NCBI RefSeq assembly: GCF_000964525.1
Contig: NZ_BAZG01000023.1
Coordinates: forward strand, 1 to 40,174
DNA: 40,174 nucleotides
DNA from: Anaeromyxobacter sp. PSR-1
GTDB taxonomy: Bacteria; Myxococcota; Myxococcia; Myxococcales; Anaeromyxobacteraceae
Reading direction: 5' to 3'
Each line of letters starts with the position of its first letter. The stretch's first letter is position 1. Both the position numbers and the translations under genes were made by a program. Of the stretch, positions 29,582 to 38,075 are shown piece after piece. The notes under the pieces are model-generated. The model searched no databases, had not been told where the DNA came from, and saw only the letters and a list, made by a program, of their open reading frames with translations.

Positions 29582-30697
29582 ATGCGGCGGCTCCTCGCGC
29601 TCGCGCTGGCCGCGGCGGTGGTCGGCTACCTCGCGTTCGGCGCGGTGGCCTGGCAGCGCCGCGGGCTGCGGGAGGCGCAGGCCAGCCCGGCGCTGGCCGC
29701 GGCCGAGGCGCGCGGCGCCTGGCACGTGCACACCACCGCGAGCGACGGGCGCGGGACGCTCGACGAGGTGGCCCGGGCGGCCCGGGCCGCCGGGCTGCGC
29801 TTCGTGGTGGTCTCGGACCACGACGTCCTGGCGCCGGCCGAGCCCCGCTACCAGGACGGCGTCCTGCTCGTCCCCGCCACCGAGGCGTCCACGCGCCAGG
29901 GGCACGTGGTGGCGCTGGGCGTGTCGCGCGCGCTCACCCGCGCCGAGCGCGACGGCGACGCGCTCGCCGCCATCCGCGCGCTGGGCGGGCAGGCGGTGAT
30001 CGCCCACCCGCTCCACCCGCGCCGCGCGTTCACGGGGTGGGGCGGCGGGGCGTGGCGCGGCCTCGAGGTGATCTCCAACGACACGGCGTGGTACCGGGCG
30101 CTCGCCGACCGCGACCTCCGCCGCGTGCTCGAGGCGCTGGCGGTGCTGCCCTGGGACCCGCCGCGCGCGGTGCTGGCGCTGCTGGACGACCCCGCCGACG
30201 AGCTGCGCCGGCTGGACGGCGAGCTGCGCCGCGCGCGGGCCGCGGCCGGGGCCGGTCCCGCGCCGGCGCACGTGCTGCTCTGCTCCGCCGACGCGCACGG
30301 CTACCCGGGGTACGCCGCCGCGTTCGGCGCGTTCTCCATGCACGTGCCGGTGACCCTGGGCGGCGACGCCGCGCGCGACGCGGCCGCGGTCCGCGCCGCC
30401 CTGCTGGACGGCCGCGCCGCGTGCGTCCTCGACGGCCTCGCGCCGGCCGCGGGGGTGCGGCTGACCCCCACGGCGGAGGGGGCGCTCTCGCTGTCGCTCC
30501 ACGGCGCCGCGGCGGGGTCCCGGACGTACACCCTCCTCCACGACGGGGCGCCGGCCGGGCGCTTCGAGGCCGCGCGCGACGGCAGCGCCGGCGGCACCTT
30601 CCGCTGCGGCGGCCGGTGCCCGCCGGGCGACTACCGCGCCGAGGTCGCGCTCGACGGGCGTCGCTGGATCTTCACGAACCCGGTCCGCATCGAGTAA
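29582..30697 (+). CDS. Membrane-anchored PHP-domain metal hydrolase
   Basis: 371 residues. One N-terminal membrane helix (about 3-24) is followed by a PHP domain with metal ligands HVHTTASDG, VVSDHDVL, ATEASTRQGH, IAHPLHPRR and a late CSADAHGYPG. PHP domains are trinuclear-metal phosphoesterases or related hydrolases. The signal anchor suggests that the catalytic domain faces the periplasm, which is unusual. The last 100 residues look like a small beta-sandwich (YTLLHDG, then AEVALDGRRWIF). The ATG is 3 bases after the msbA stop and 13 bases precede waaA, so it is inside the lipopolysaccharide operon. Substrate unknown; an LPS phosphate is one guess. Confidence 0.85.
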   Translation: MRRLLALALAAAVVGYLAFGAVAWQRRGLREAQASPALAAAEARGAWHVHTTASDGRGTLDEVARAARAAGLRFVVVSDHDVLAPAEPRYQDGVLLVPATEASTRQGHVVALGVSRALTRAERDGDALAAIRALGGQAVIAHPLHPRRAFTGWGGGAWRGLEVISNDTAWYRALADRDLRRVLEALAVLPWDPPRAVLALLDDPADELRRLDGELRRARAAAGAGPAPAHVLLCSADAHGYPGYAAAFGAFSMHVPVTLGGDAARDAAAVRAALLDGRAACVLDGLAPAAGVRLTPTAEGALSLSLHGAAAGSRTYTLLHDGAPAGRFEAARDGSAGGTFRCGGRCPPGDYRAEVALDGRRWIFTNPVRIE

Positions 30698-30710
30698 GAA
30701 GCGGCCAGCC

Positions 30711-32000
30711 GTGCACCTCGTCTACGCCATCGCCACCTACCTGCTGTTCGTGATCGGGCTGCCGTTCCTGCTCACGCATCCCAAGCTGCGCCACGGGATC
30801 CCCCAGCGGCTCGGGCTGTACAAGCGCTCGCTGGACCGGGGCCGCGGCAGCCCGCGCATCTGGCTGCACGGGGCGAGCGCCGGCGACCTGCTCTCGCTCC
30901 AGCCCATGATGGCGGAGCTGAAGGCGCGGATGCCGGGGTGCTGCGTGATCGTCAGCACCATGACGAACAGCGGCCTCGCCATGGCGCGCAAGAAGCTGGG
31001 CGGCCTGGCGGACGTGGTGGTGTACGCGCCGTACGACCTCCCGGGCGCGACCCGCCGGGCGGTGCGGGCGCTCGAGCCGGACCTGCTCGTGCTCGAGTAC
31101 ACCGAGATCTGGCCCAACCTGATCCGCTCCGCCCACAAGGCCGGGGTGCGCATCGCGCTCACCAACGGCCGCTTCAACCCGGAGAACCTCTCGCGGTACC
31201 GCGCGCTGTTCCTCGCGATCGGGAACCCGCTGCGCCGCATCGACTGCTTCCTGATGCGCTCCGACGAGGAGGCCGAGCGCGTGCTCGCGCTCGGGGCCGC
31301 GCCGGACCGGGTCTGGGTGACGGGCAACACCAAGTTCGACGCGCTGGTGCTGGACGCCGCCGAGGGCGGCAAGGCCGAGGCGCTGCGCGCGGAGATGGGG
31401 CTGCACGCGGGCGCGCCGGTGCTCATGGCCGGCTCCACGCACGAGGGCGAGGAGGAGCTGATCCTGGAGGCGTACCGCAAGCTGCTGGCGCGCCACCCGC
31501 GGCTGCAGCTCGTGGTCGCGCCGCGCTACGTGGAGCGCTCCGGGCGCATCATGGCGCTCGCCGCCGAGGCGGGGCTCTCGGTGCGCCTGCGCAGCGGCGG
31601 CGCGGCGGCCGGGCACGCGCAGGTCACCGTGCTCGACACCATCGGCGAGCTGGCGGCCGCCTACGGGCTGGCCACGCTGGTGTTCGTGGGCGGGAGCTTC
31701 GTGACCCGCGGCGGCCAGAACGTGCTCGAGCCGGCCGCGCAGGGGCGGCCGGTGCTGTTCGGCCCGCACATGGAGAACTTCAAGGACTCGGTCCAGGTGC
31801 TGCAGGGCAGGGGAGGCATCCAGGTCGCCACGCCCGAGAAGCTGCTCAAGGTGGCGGACGAGCTGCTCTCGCGCCCCGATCAGCTGCAGGAGCTGGGCGC
31901 GCTGGCGCGCCGCTCGGTGGGGGCCATCCGCGGCGCGAGCGCGCGCAACGTGGACCACATGCTCTCGATCCTGCCGCGCGGGAAGGTGGCCGCCGCGTGA
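30711..32000 (+). CDS. waaA: Kdo transferase
   Basis: 429 residues, a membrane-associated GT30 enzyme that moves Kdo from CMP-Kdo to the lipid A precursor. The N-terminal helix (about 4-22) anchors it. Family motifs are IWLHGASAGD (50-59), STMTNSGLAMA, LEYTEIWPNL, TNGRFNPENLSRY, VTGNTKFDA, GSTHEGEEE and the CMP-site GGSFVTRGGQNVLEPA. The residue that is normally the catalytic Glu of the HxxSxGE motif is Asp59. The GTG start is 13 bases after the PHP gene, and the next gene overlaps by 4 bp. The number of Kdo residues added cannot be predicted. Confidence 0.93.
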   Translation: MHLVYAIATYLLFVIGLPFLLTHPKLRHGIPQRLGLYKRSLDRGRGSPRIWLHGASAGDLLSLQPMMAELKARMPGCCVIVSTMTNSGLAMARKKLGGLADVVVYAPYDLPGATRRAVRALEPDLLVLEYTEIWPNLIRSAHKAGVRIALTNGRFNPENLSRYRALFLAIGNPLRRIDCFLMRSDEEAERVLALGAAPDRVWVTGNTKFDALVLDAAEGGKAEALRAEMGLHAGAPVLMAGSTHEGEEELILEAYRKLLARHPRLQLVVAPRYVERSGRIMALAAEAGLSVRLRSGGAAAGHAQVTVLDTIGELAAAYGLATLVFVGGSFVTRGGQNVLEPAAQGRPVLFGPHMENFKDSVQVLQGRGGIQVATPEKLLKVADELLSRPDQLQELGALARRSVGAIRGASARNVDHMLSILPRGKVAAA

Positions 32001-32995
32001 GCGATCCCTCCAGCATCCTCGTCATCCGCTACAGCGCGATGGGCGACGTGGTGCTCGCGACCAGCCTGCTGGAGCCGCTCCGCGCGCGCTTCCCGTCCGC
32101 GCGGATCGAGTGGGTCACCGACGCGCTCTACGCGCCGCTGCTGGAGGGGCTGCCCGAGCTCGCCGCGGTGCACCGGCTGGCGCGGGAGGGCCCGAACGCC
32201 GCGCTGCCGCTGGCCGCCCGCCTGCGCGGGCGGTTCGACGTGGTCATCGACCTGCAGAACAAGGTGCGGAGCGCGGTGGTGGCCCGCGCCGCGGCCCCGC
32301 TGCGCACCGCGTTCAAGCGGCGCACCGCGCTCCGGGCGCTCCTGTCGGTGTTCGGCTCCGACCCGCCGCTGGTCCGCGCGCACCAGACGCAGCTCTACGG
32401 CGAGGCGGTGGCGTCCCTCGGCGTGAGCGGCCCGGGGCCGCTCAAGATCGCGCTCTCGCCGCAGGCGCGCGCGCTCGCCGCCGACGCGCTGCAGGGCGTC
32501 GAGGCGCCGGCGGTGGCGCTCGCCCCCGGCGCGCGCTGGGCCACCAAGCGGTGGCCGGCCGAGCGGTTCGCGGCGGTCGCCGACGCGCTGCACGCCGAGG
32601 GCGTGCGCATCGTGCTGTGCGGCGGCCCCGGCGACCGCGACGCGTTCGCGGCGTTCCGCGCCGCCACCCGCGCGAAGGTCGCGGCCGACCTGTCCTTCCT
32701 GCCGCTCGACGCGCTCGCCGCCGCCATCGCCCGCGTGCAGCTCCTCATCGCGTGCGACTCGGGCCCGGTGCACCTCGCGACGGCGGTCGGCACGCCGGTG
32801 CTGGCGCTGTTCGGGCCGACCTCGGTCGCGCGCTGGGGTCCCCCGCCGCCCGGGCGCGCGCTCTCGCTCGGCCTCTCCTGCTCGCCCTGCTCCAACCACG
32901 GCGGCGACTACTGCCCCGAGGGTCACCACCGCTGCCTGGCGGACCTGGCCCCGCAGGCGGTGCTGGCCAGCGCGCGAGAGATGCTGCGGCGATGA
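31997..32995 (+). CDS. LPS heptosyltransferase-type glycosyltransferase family 9
   Basis: 332 residues. GT9 enzymes add heptose from ADP-heptose to Kdo2-lipid A or to the first heptose. The N-terminal domain starts LVIRYSAMGDVVLATSLL, the typical GT9 opening with the catalytic Asp. The C-terminal donor domain has APGARWATKRWPAERFA and the signature DSGPVHLATAVGTPVLALFGPT. It looks closest to heptosyltransferase II/WaaF, but WaaC and WaaQ are not excluded. It overlaps waaA and lpxK by 4 bp each. A Cys-rich tail (CSPCSNHGGDYCPEGHHRC) is common in these enzymes. Confidence 0.92.
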   Translation: MSDPSSILVIRYSAMGDVVLATSLLEPLRARFPSARIEWVTDALYAPLLEGLPELAAVHRLAREGPNAALPLAARLRGRFDVVIDLQNKVRSAVVARAAAPLRTAFKRRTALRALLSVFGSDPPLVRAHQTQLYGEAVASLGVSGPGPLKIALSPQARALAADALQGVEAPAVALAPGARWATKRWPAERFAAVADALHAEGVRIVLCGGPGDRDAFAAFRAATRAKVAADLSFLPLDALAAAIARVQLLIACDSGPVHLATAVGTPVLALFGPTSVARWGPPPPGRALSLGLSCSPCSNHGGDYCPEGHHRCLADLAPQAVLASAREMLRR

Positions 32996-34125
32996 GCGGG
33001 CTCGAGGCGATCTGGTGGCGCGAGCGGCCCGGCGCCCTGGGGGCGCTGGCGGGCGCGCCGCTGCTGCTCGCCGAGGCGCCGTTCCGCGCGGCCGCGGCGC
33101 TCCGGGGCGCGCTGTACGACCGCGGGGTCCTGCCGGCCGCCCGGGCCGGGGCGCCGGTCGTCTCCATCGGCAACCTGGCGGTGGGCGGGGCCGGCAAGAC
33201 GCCCGCCGCGCTGGCGGTGGCGGCGCGCCTGGCCGCCCGCGGGCGCCGGGTGGCGATCCTCTCGCGCGGCTACGGCGCAGCGCGTGCGGACGCCCGGGTC
33301 GCGTCCGACGGCGCGGGCGCCCTGCTGCCCGCGGCCGAGGCCGGCGACGAGCCGGCGCTGCTCGCGCGGCGCCTCCCCGGCGTGGCGGTGCTGTGCGGGC
33401 CGCGCCGCGCCGAGCTGGCCCGCACCGCGGTGGAGTCGCTCGGCGCCGACGCGCTGGTGCTCGACGACGGCTTCCAGCACCGCGCGCTCGCGCGGGACCT
33501 CGACGTGGTGGTGCTCGACGCCTCGAACCCGTTCGGCAACGGCCACCTCCTGCCGCGCGGGCCGAACCGCGAGCCGCCGAGCGCGCTGCGCCGCGCCGGG
33601 CTGGTGTGGCTGTCGCACGCGGACCGGGCCGCGCCGGAGCGGCTGGAGGCGCTGCGCGCGCTGGCCCGCGACGCGACCGGGCGCGCGCCGGTGGAGTCGC
33701 GCCACGCCCCCACCGCGCTGCTCGACGGCGCGCTGCGGGACGCGGGGGCGCTCGAGGCGCTCCGGGGCCGCCGCGTCGCCGCGCTCTCGGGCCTGGCCCG
33801 GCCGGCGGGCTTCCTCCGCACGCTCGAGGCGCTCGGCGCCGAGGTGGCGCTCGCCCGCGCCTTCCCCGACCACCACCGCTTCACCGAGGGCGAGCTGGAG
33901 GCGGTGCTCCGCGAGGCCGCGGCCGCGGGCTGCGCCTGGGTGGTCACCACCGAGAAGGACGCGGTCCGCCTCGAGCCCGCGCTGGCCGCGGCGGCGGCGG
34001 ACCGGCTGCGCGTCGTCCGGGTGGACGCGGAGCTCCTGCGCGGCGCCGACGTCCTCGAGGCCGCGCTCGACGCGGCGCTCGCCGCCCCCCAACCCCGACC
34101 GGCGCCGCGCGCCCCGGTGGCCTGA
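32992..34125 (+). CDS. lpxK: Tetraacyldisaccharide 4'-kinase
   Basis: 377 residues. LpxK phosphorylates the 4'-position of the lipid A disaccharide using ATP. The Walker A region GNLAVGGAGKTP (60-71), ILSRGYG, DALVLDDGFQHRALARD and LLPRGPNREP are all characteristic, and the C-terminus has FPDHHRFTEGEL and TTEKDAVRL. It overlaps the heptosyltransferase gene by 4 bp (ATGA) and is followed after 2 bases by the acyltransferase gene, so kinase and late acylation are made together. Confidence 0.96.
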   Translation: MSGLEAIWWRERPGALGALAGAPLLLAEAPFRAAAALRGALYDRGVLPAARAGAPVVSIGNLAVGGAGKTPAALAVAARLAARGRRVAILSRGYGAARADARVASDGAGALLPAAEAGDEPALLARRLPGVAVLCGPRRAELARTAVESLGADALVLDDGFQHRALARDLDVVVLDASNPFGNGHLLPRGPNREPPSALRRAGLVWLSHADRAAPERLEALRALARDATGRAPVESRHAPTALLDGALRDAGALEALRGRRVAALSGLARPAGFLRTLEALGAEVALARAFPDHHRFTEGELEAVLREAAAAGCAWVVTTEKDAVRLEPALAAAAADRLRVVRVDAELLRGADVLEAALDAALAAPQPRPAPRAPVA

Positions 34126-34127
34126 AC

Positions 34128-35015
34128 ATGCGCCTGCTCGGCTGGATCTTCGCCCGCCTCCCGTACCGCTGGATCATGGCGCTCGGCGCCGCGCTCGGCG
34201 CGCTGGTCTGGGGGCTCGGCATCCGTCGCCGCGTGGTGCTCGAGAACCTGCGGCTCGCCTTCCCCGACCGCCCCGAGGCGGAGCGCCGGGCGATCGCGCG
34301 CGCCACCTACCGGAACCTGGGGCAGATGATCCCGGAGTTCCTGCGGGTGCCGGCGCTGGCCCCGGCGGACCTGGAGCGGATCTTCGAGGTGGAGGGCTGG
34401 GACCGCTTCGAGGCGGCCCGCGCGCGAGGGAAGGGCGTCATCGCCTGCACCGGGCACTTCGGCAACTTCGAGGTGCTCGCCGCCGCCATGACCCGGCGCG
34501 GCGTGCCCATCACCATGATCTCGCGCCCCATGGGCAAGTCCGGCGCCAACGACGGCTGGCGCAAGGCGCGCGAGCGGGCCGGCGTGGAGGACCTCGTGGT
34601 CCGCCGCGGCCAGACGCTCCAGGCCGCCACCCGCTCGCTCAAGGCGGGCCGCGTGCTCGGCTACGTGATCGACCAGAACCAGCCGCGCCGGCGCGCGGTG
34701 TTCCCCACGTTCTTCGGCGTGCCGGCGGCCACCGCGGCGACGCCGGCGGTGCTGGCCATGCGGACCGGGGCGGCGGTGGTGTTCACGGTCTCGGTGCCGC
34801 TCGGCGACGGCCGGCACAAGGTGGTCATCGAGGGGCCGATCGACCCGCCCGACACCGGCGATCGCGACCGCGACGTGGTCGCCTTCCTCCAGGAGCTGAA
34901 CGACCGCCTGGAGCGCCACGTCCGCGCGCACCCGGATCGCTGGTACTGGCTGCACCGCCGGTGGAAGACGCGCCCGGACGGCGAGGGGGCCGGGAGCGCG
35001 GGCGCGGTCGCGTGA
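34128..35015 (+). CDS. Lipid A late acyltransferase (LpxL/HtrB-like)
   Basis: 295 residues. One N-terminal hydrophobic helix (about 13-31) is followed by the HX4E catalytic motif H110-E115 (TGHFGNFE). The domain continues with ITMISRPMGKSG, YVIDQNQPRR and FFGVPAATAATPAVLA, then ends WYWLHRRWKTRP, all standard for LpxL/LpxM-type acyltransferases that use acyl-ACP. It adds a secondary fatty acid to lipid A on the inner membrane. Which position and chain length cannot be told. It starts 2 bases after lpxK. Confidence 0.92.
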   Translation: MRLLGWIFARLPYRWIMALGAALGALVWGLGIRRRVVLENLRLAFPDRPEAERRAIARATYRNLGQMIPEFLRVPALAPADLERIFEVEGWDRFEAARARGKGVIACTGHFGNFEVLAAAMTRRGVPITMISRPMGKSGANDGWRKARERAGVEDLVVRRGQTLQAATRSLKAGRVLGYVIDQNQPRRRAVFPTFFGVPAATAATPAVLAMRTGAAVVFTVSVPLGDGRHKVVIEGPIDPPDTGDRDRDVVAFLQELNDRLERHVRAHPDRWYWLHRRWKTRPDGEGAGSAGAVA

Positions 35016-35097
35016 CGCAGCCTCCCGCCGCCCGGCGGCGCGCGCGTGTAGGGCGCGCGGGCACCCGGCGTGGAGGGGCGCGCCGCGAGGTGCGCGA

Positions 35098-35127
35098 TTG
35101 ACGGGCCAAACCCGCGCGCGGTAGGAA
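35098..35127 (+). promoter_or_regulatory. Promoter of the heptose kinase gene (leaderless type)
   Basis: TTGACG (35098-35103), an 18-base spacer and TAGGAA (35122-35127) end 6 bases before the GTG at 35134. The transcript should begin at the start codon. This is the best -35 among the leaderless group and starts a new unit within the LPS block. Confidence 0.7.
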
Positions 35128-35133
35128 ACGCGC

Positions 35134-36144
35134 GTGCGCCGCCCCAGGGAACCCGAGCTGCCCTCGCTCGCCAGCCTCCTGCCCCGCTTCCCGGAGCGCG
35201 AGGTGGTGGTGGTGGGCGACTTCGTGGCCGACGAGTACGTGTACGGCGAGACCGAGCGGATCAGCCGCGAGGCGCCGGTGCTCATCGTCCGCTACGAGTC
35301 CTCCGAGCTGAAGGCGGGCGGGGCGGGCAACGCCGCCGCGAACCTGGCCGCGCTGGGCGTGAAGGTGCGCGCGGTCGGCGTGGTGGGCGACGACGGCGTG
35401 GGCGGCGCGCTGCTCCAGGAGCTGACCGGCCTGGGCGTGGACGTGAGCGGCATCCAGCGGGTGCCCGGCCGCGAGACCGAGGCCAAGACCCGCATCCTGG
35501 CGGGCGGGCGCTCCACCCGGCGCCAGCAGATGATCCGCCTGGACCGGGCGCCGCGCGCGCCGCTCCCGGCCACCGCCGAGCGCCGGCTCGTGAAGGAGCT
35601 GGAGCGGGCCGGGCGCCGCGCCGGGACCGTGCTGGCGAGCGACTACGGCTCCGGGGCGCTCGGTCCGGCCGCCATCGAGGCGCTCCGCGCCCTGAAGCGC
35701 GGCGGCGTCCCGGTGTGCGTGGACTCCCGCTACAACCTGCGCGCGTTCACCGGCCTCACCATGGTGAAGCCGAACGAGGTCGAGCTGGAGACCGCCTCCG
35801 GCGTCTCGCTGGCGCAGCCCGGCGGGCTGGAGAAGGCGGCGCGGGCGCTGCTGAAGCGCGTGGACTGCGACGTGCTGCTGGTGACGCGCGGCCGGAACGG
35901 CATGTCGGTGTTCCGCCGCGGCGCCCCGCCGGTCCACGTGCCGGCGCACGGCAGCCAGGACGCCGTGGACGTGACGGGCGCCGGGGACACCGTGGCGGCC
36001 ACCTTCAGCGCGGGCCTCGCCGCCGGGGGCGACCCCGTCGCGGCGGCCCGGCTCGCGAACGTGGCCGGCTCGCTGGTGGTGCAGAAGCCGGGCACCGCCA
36101 CCGTCTCGCGCGAGGAGCTCCAGGCGGAGCTGCTCCGGCCGTGA
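35134..36144 (+). CDS. hldE1 (rfaE domain I): D-glycero-beta-D-manno-heptose-7-phosphate kinase
   Basis: 336 residues of the PfkB/ribokinase family, matching the N-terminal domain of bifunctional HldE/RfaE. It phosphorylates heptose 7-phosphate at C1 on the path to ADP-heptose. VVVVGDFVADEYVYG, the substrate loop KAGGAGNAAANLAALG, and the ATP/catalytic motif DVTGAGDTVAA (with the base Asp) are visible. In many bacteria this domain is fused to the adenylyltransferase; here they are separate genes overlapping by 4 bp. The GTG at 35134 is supported by the promoter immediately upstream. Confidence 0.93.
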   Translation: MRRPREPELPSLASLLPRFPEREVVVVGDFVADEYVYGETERISREAPVLIVRYESSELKAGGAGNAAANLAALGVKVRAVGVVGDDGVGGALLQELTGLGVDVSGIQRVPGRETEAKTRILAGGRSTRRQQMIRLDRAPRAPLPATAERRLVKELERAGRRAGTVLASDYGSGALGPAAIEALRALKRGGVPVCVDSRYNLRAFTGLTMVKPNEVELETASGVSLAQPGGLEKAARALLKRVDCDVLLVTRGRNGMSVFRRGAPPVHVPAHGSQDAVDVTGAGDTVAATFSAGLAAGGDPVAAARLANVAGSLVVQKPGTATVSREELQAELLRP

Positions 36145-36632
36145 GCCGCCTCGCCCGCAAGCGCGTCGCGCTCGAGGACCTGCCCGCGGTGCGCGCCCGC
36201 GCCACCGCCGCCGGGCGCTCCGTGGCGCTCGCGAACGGCGTGTTCGACCTGTTCCACGTCGGCCACCTCCGCTACCTGGAGGGCGCCCGGGCCGAGGCCG
36301 ACCTGCTGGTGGTGGCGGTGAACTCGGACGCGTCCACCCGCGCGAACAAGGGCGACGGCCGCCCGGTGGTCCCGGAGGCCGAGCGGGCCGAGATCGTGGC
36401 CGCGCTCGAGTGCGTGGACCACGTGGTGCTGTTCGACTCGAAGGACGTCGTCCCGGTGATCCGGGCGCTGCGGCCCGACGTGCAGGTGAAGGGGACCGAC
36501 TACACGCCCGACACCATCCCCGAGGCCGCCGAGGTGCGCGCCTACGGCGGCCGGGTGGCGGTGGCCGGCGACCCGAAGGACCACTCCACCACCGAGCTCA
36601 TCGCGAAGCTCGACGCCACGCGGAAGGGATGA
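36141..36632 (+). CDS. hldE2 (rfaE domain II): D-glycero-beta-D-manno-heptose 1-phosphate adenylyltransferase
   Basis: 163 residues, a single nucleotidyltransferase domain equal to the C-terminal half of HldE. It makes ADP-D-glycero-beta-D-manno-heptose from heptose 1-phosphate and ATP. The HxGH motif is HVGH in NGVFDLFHVGHLRYL, and VKGTDYTPDTIPE and DHSTTELIAKL match the family. The GTG start overlaps the kinase stop, and the stop overlaps the start of the next glycosyltransferase, so all three are co-translated. Confidence 0.94.
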   Translation: MSRLARKRVALEDLPAVRARATAAGRSVALANGVFDLFHVGHLRYLEGARAEADLLVVAVNSDASTRANKGDGRPVVPEAERAEIVAALECVDHVVLFDSKDVVPVIRALRPDVQVKGTDYTPDTIPEAAEVRAYGGRVAVAGDPKDHSTTELIAKLDATRKG

Positions 36633-37792
36633 GCGCGCCGGTGCGCGCGAGCGGGGCCCCCATGCGCGTGCTGGAGCTGCTCTCGTCCGCGTGGTGGACC
36701 GGCCCCGCCGAGCCGATGGCCTCGGTCGCGCGCGAGCTGCGCGCCCGCGGGCACCGCGTGGAGGTGGCGGTGGACGCGGTGCGGGAGGGGAACCTGCGCG
36801 AGGCGCTCCGGGCGCGGGGGTTCCCGCCGCGCGAGGACCTGGCGCTCTCCACCAGGTCCGGGCCGATCGCCTACCTGCGCGACGTGCGCCGCCTGGCCGC
36901 GGCGGCGCGCGACTTCGACGTGCTGCACGCGAACTTCTCGCACGACCACGCGCTCGCGCTCCTGGCGCTGCGCCGGCGCGGCGGACGGCGGGTGGTCCGC
37001 ACCGTCCACTCGTCGCGCTCGCTGCGCACCGATCCGCTCCAGCGCCTGCAGCACCGGGCCACCGACGGCCTCGTCGCGGTGTGCGAGGCGCACGCGCGGG
37101 CGCTGGTGGAGCGCTTCGGGCTCCCGGAGGAGCGGGTGCTCGCGACGCGCGGCGCGGTGGACGCGGAGGCGTTCCGGCCCGACGGGCCGGACCTGCGCGC
37201 GGCGCTCGGGATCGAGGCCGGCGCGCCGGTGGCCGGGATCGTCTCGCGCATCAAGCCCGGCCGCCGCCACGAGGACCTGGTGGACGCGTTCCGGGACGTC
37301 GCCGACCGGCTGCCAGAGGCGCGCCTGGTGATCGTCGGCCGGGGGGAGGGCGAGGAGGCGATCCGGGTGCGCGTGGCGCACCGCGGGCTGCAGCGCCAGG
37401 TCGTGTTCGCGGGCTACCGCACCGGCCCGGAGCTGGCCGCGGCCTACCGGACGTTCGACGTGAACGTGCTGCTGGCGGAGGGCAACGACGGGACCTGCCG
37501 CGCGCTCCTGGAGGGCATGGCCGCGGGCCGGCCCGGCGTGGCCTACCGCTTCGGCGCGCCCGCCGAGGCGATCGTGGACGGCACCACCGGGCTGCTCGCG
37601 CCGGAGGGCGACGTCCCCGCGCTCGCCGCCGCGCTCCTCGAGCTGCTCGGGGCGCCGGCGCGGGCCCGCGCGCTGGGCGCGGCCGCGCGCGAGCGGATGG
37701 CGGCGCTGTTCACCGAGGCGGCGCGCGGCGAGGCGGTGGAGCGCTTCCTCGCGCAGGTGCTCGCCTTGCCGCCGGCCCGCGGCGCGGACTAA
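36629..37792 (+). CDS. Glycosyltransferase family 4 (LPS core-type)
   Basis: 387 residues, GT-B fold. The N-terminal domain reads RVLELLSSAWWTGPAEPMASVARELRARG-like, but the usual glycine-rich G-G-hydrophobic loop is replaced by WTGPAEP. The donor domain has VSRIKPGRRHEDLVDAF, LVIVGRGEGEEA, a retaining-type EGNDGTCRALLEGMA pattern (GT4 EX7E region) and IVDGTTGLLAPEGD. I chose the ATG at 36629, overlapping the previous stop; an ATG at 36662 would also give a complete domain. Placement after the heptose genes suggests LPS core assembly. Donor and linkage are unknown. Confidence 0.87.
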   Translation: MSAPVRASGAPMRVLELLSSAWWTGPAEPMASVARELRARGHRVEVAVDAVREGNLREALRARGFPPREDLALSTRSGPIAYLRDVRRLAAAARDFDVLHANFSHDHALALLALRRRGGRRVVRTVHSSRSLRTDPLQRLQHRATDGLVAVCEAHARALVERFGLPEERVLATRGAVDAEAFRPDGPDLRAALGIEAGAPVAGIVSRIKPGRRHEDLVDAFRDVADRLPEARLVIVGRGEGEEAIRVRVAHRGLQRQVVFAGYRTGPELAAAYRTFDVNVLLAEGNDGTCRALLEGMAAGRPGVAYRFGAPAEAIVDGTTGLLAPEGDVPALAAALLELLGAPARARALGAAARERMAALFTEAARGEAVERFLAQVLALPPARGAD

Positions 37793-37795
37793 GCT
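37766..37795 (+). promoter_or_regulatory. Possible promoter for the Trm112-like gene
   Basis: TTGCCG (37766-37771), an 18-base spacer and TAAGCT (37790-37795) lie at the very end of the glycosyltransferase gene. The Trm112-like start is 18 bases downstream with a GGAGGAG ribosome site. It may just be coding sequence. Confidence 0.3.
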
Positions 37796-37813
37796 CCGCG
37801 CGGAGGAGCACGC

Positions 37814-37984
37814 ATGGCGCTGTCGCCCGAGCTGAAGGACATCCTGGCCTGCCCGAAGTGCAAGGGCGAGCTGGAGTTCCGCGAGGCGGATCACGAGATC
37901 CGCTGCAACCGCTGCCGGCTCGCGTTCCGCATCGAGGACGACATCCCGGTGATGCTCCTCGACGAGGCGCGCCCGCTCCCGTGA
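37814..37984 (+). CDS. Trm112/YcaR family small zinc-ribbon protein
   Basis: 56 residues. Two CxxC pairs, CPKC (C13, C16) and CNRC (C31, C34), form a zinc ribbon, followed by the family ending DDIPVMLLDEAR. The start LSPELKDILACPKCKG is standard for UPF0434/Trm112-like proteins. A GGAGGAG ribosome site (37801-37807) fits the ATG. In E. coli the homologue ycaR lies between lpxK and kdsB, so finding it next to LPS genes matches a conserved association. Bacterial homologues may activate methyltransferases like eukaryotic Trm112, but that is not shown here. Confidence 0.93.
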   Translation: MALSPELKDILACPKCKGELEFREADHEIRCNRCRLAFRIEDDIPVMLLDEARPLP

Positions 37985-38011
37985 GCCGGGGGCGGCCCGC
38001 CCGCGGCTGCC

Positions 38012-38040
38012 TTGACGCCCCCCGGGCCGGGGACTACGGT
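38012..38040 (+). promoter_or_regulatory. Promoter of yicC-gmk
   Basis: TTGACG (38012-38017), an exact 17-base spacer and TACGGT (38035-38040) form a good sigma70-like promoter. A start near 38047 would give a leader of about 29 bases with a GGGAG ribosome site (38064-38068) before the ATG at 38076. Confidence 0.65.
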
Positions 38041-38075
38041 CCGGGGCCGATGCGTCCAACCCCCGGGAGTCGCCG

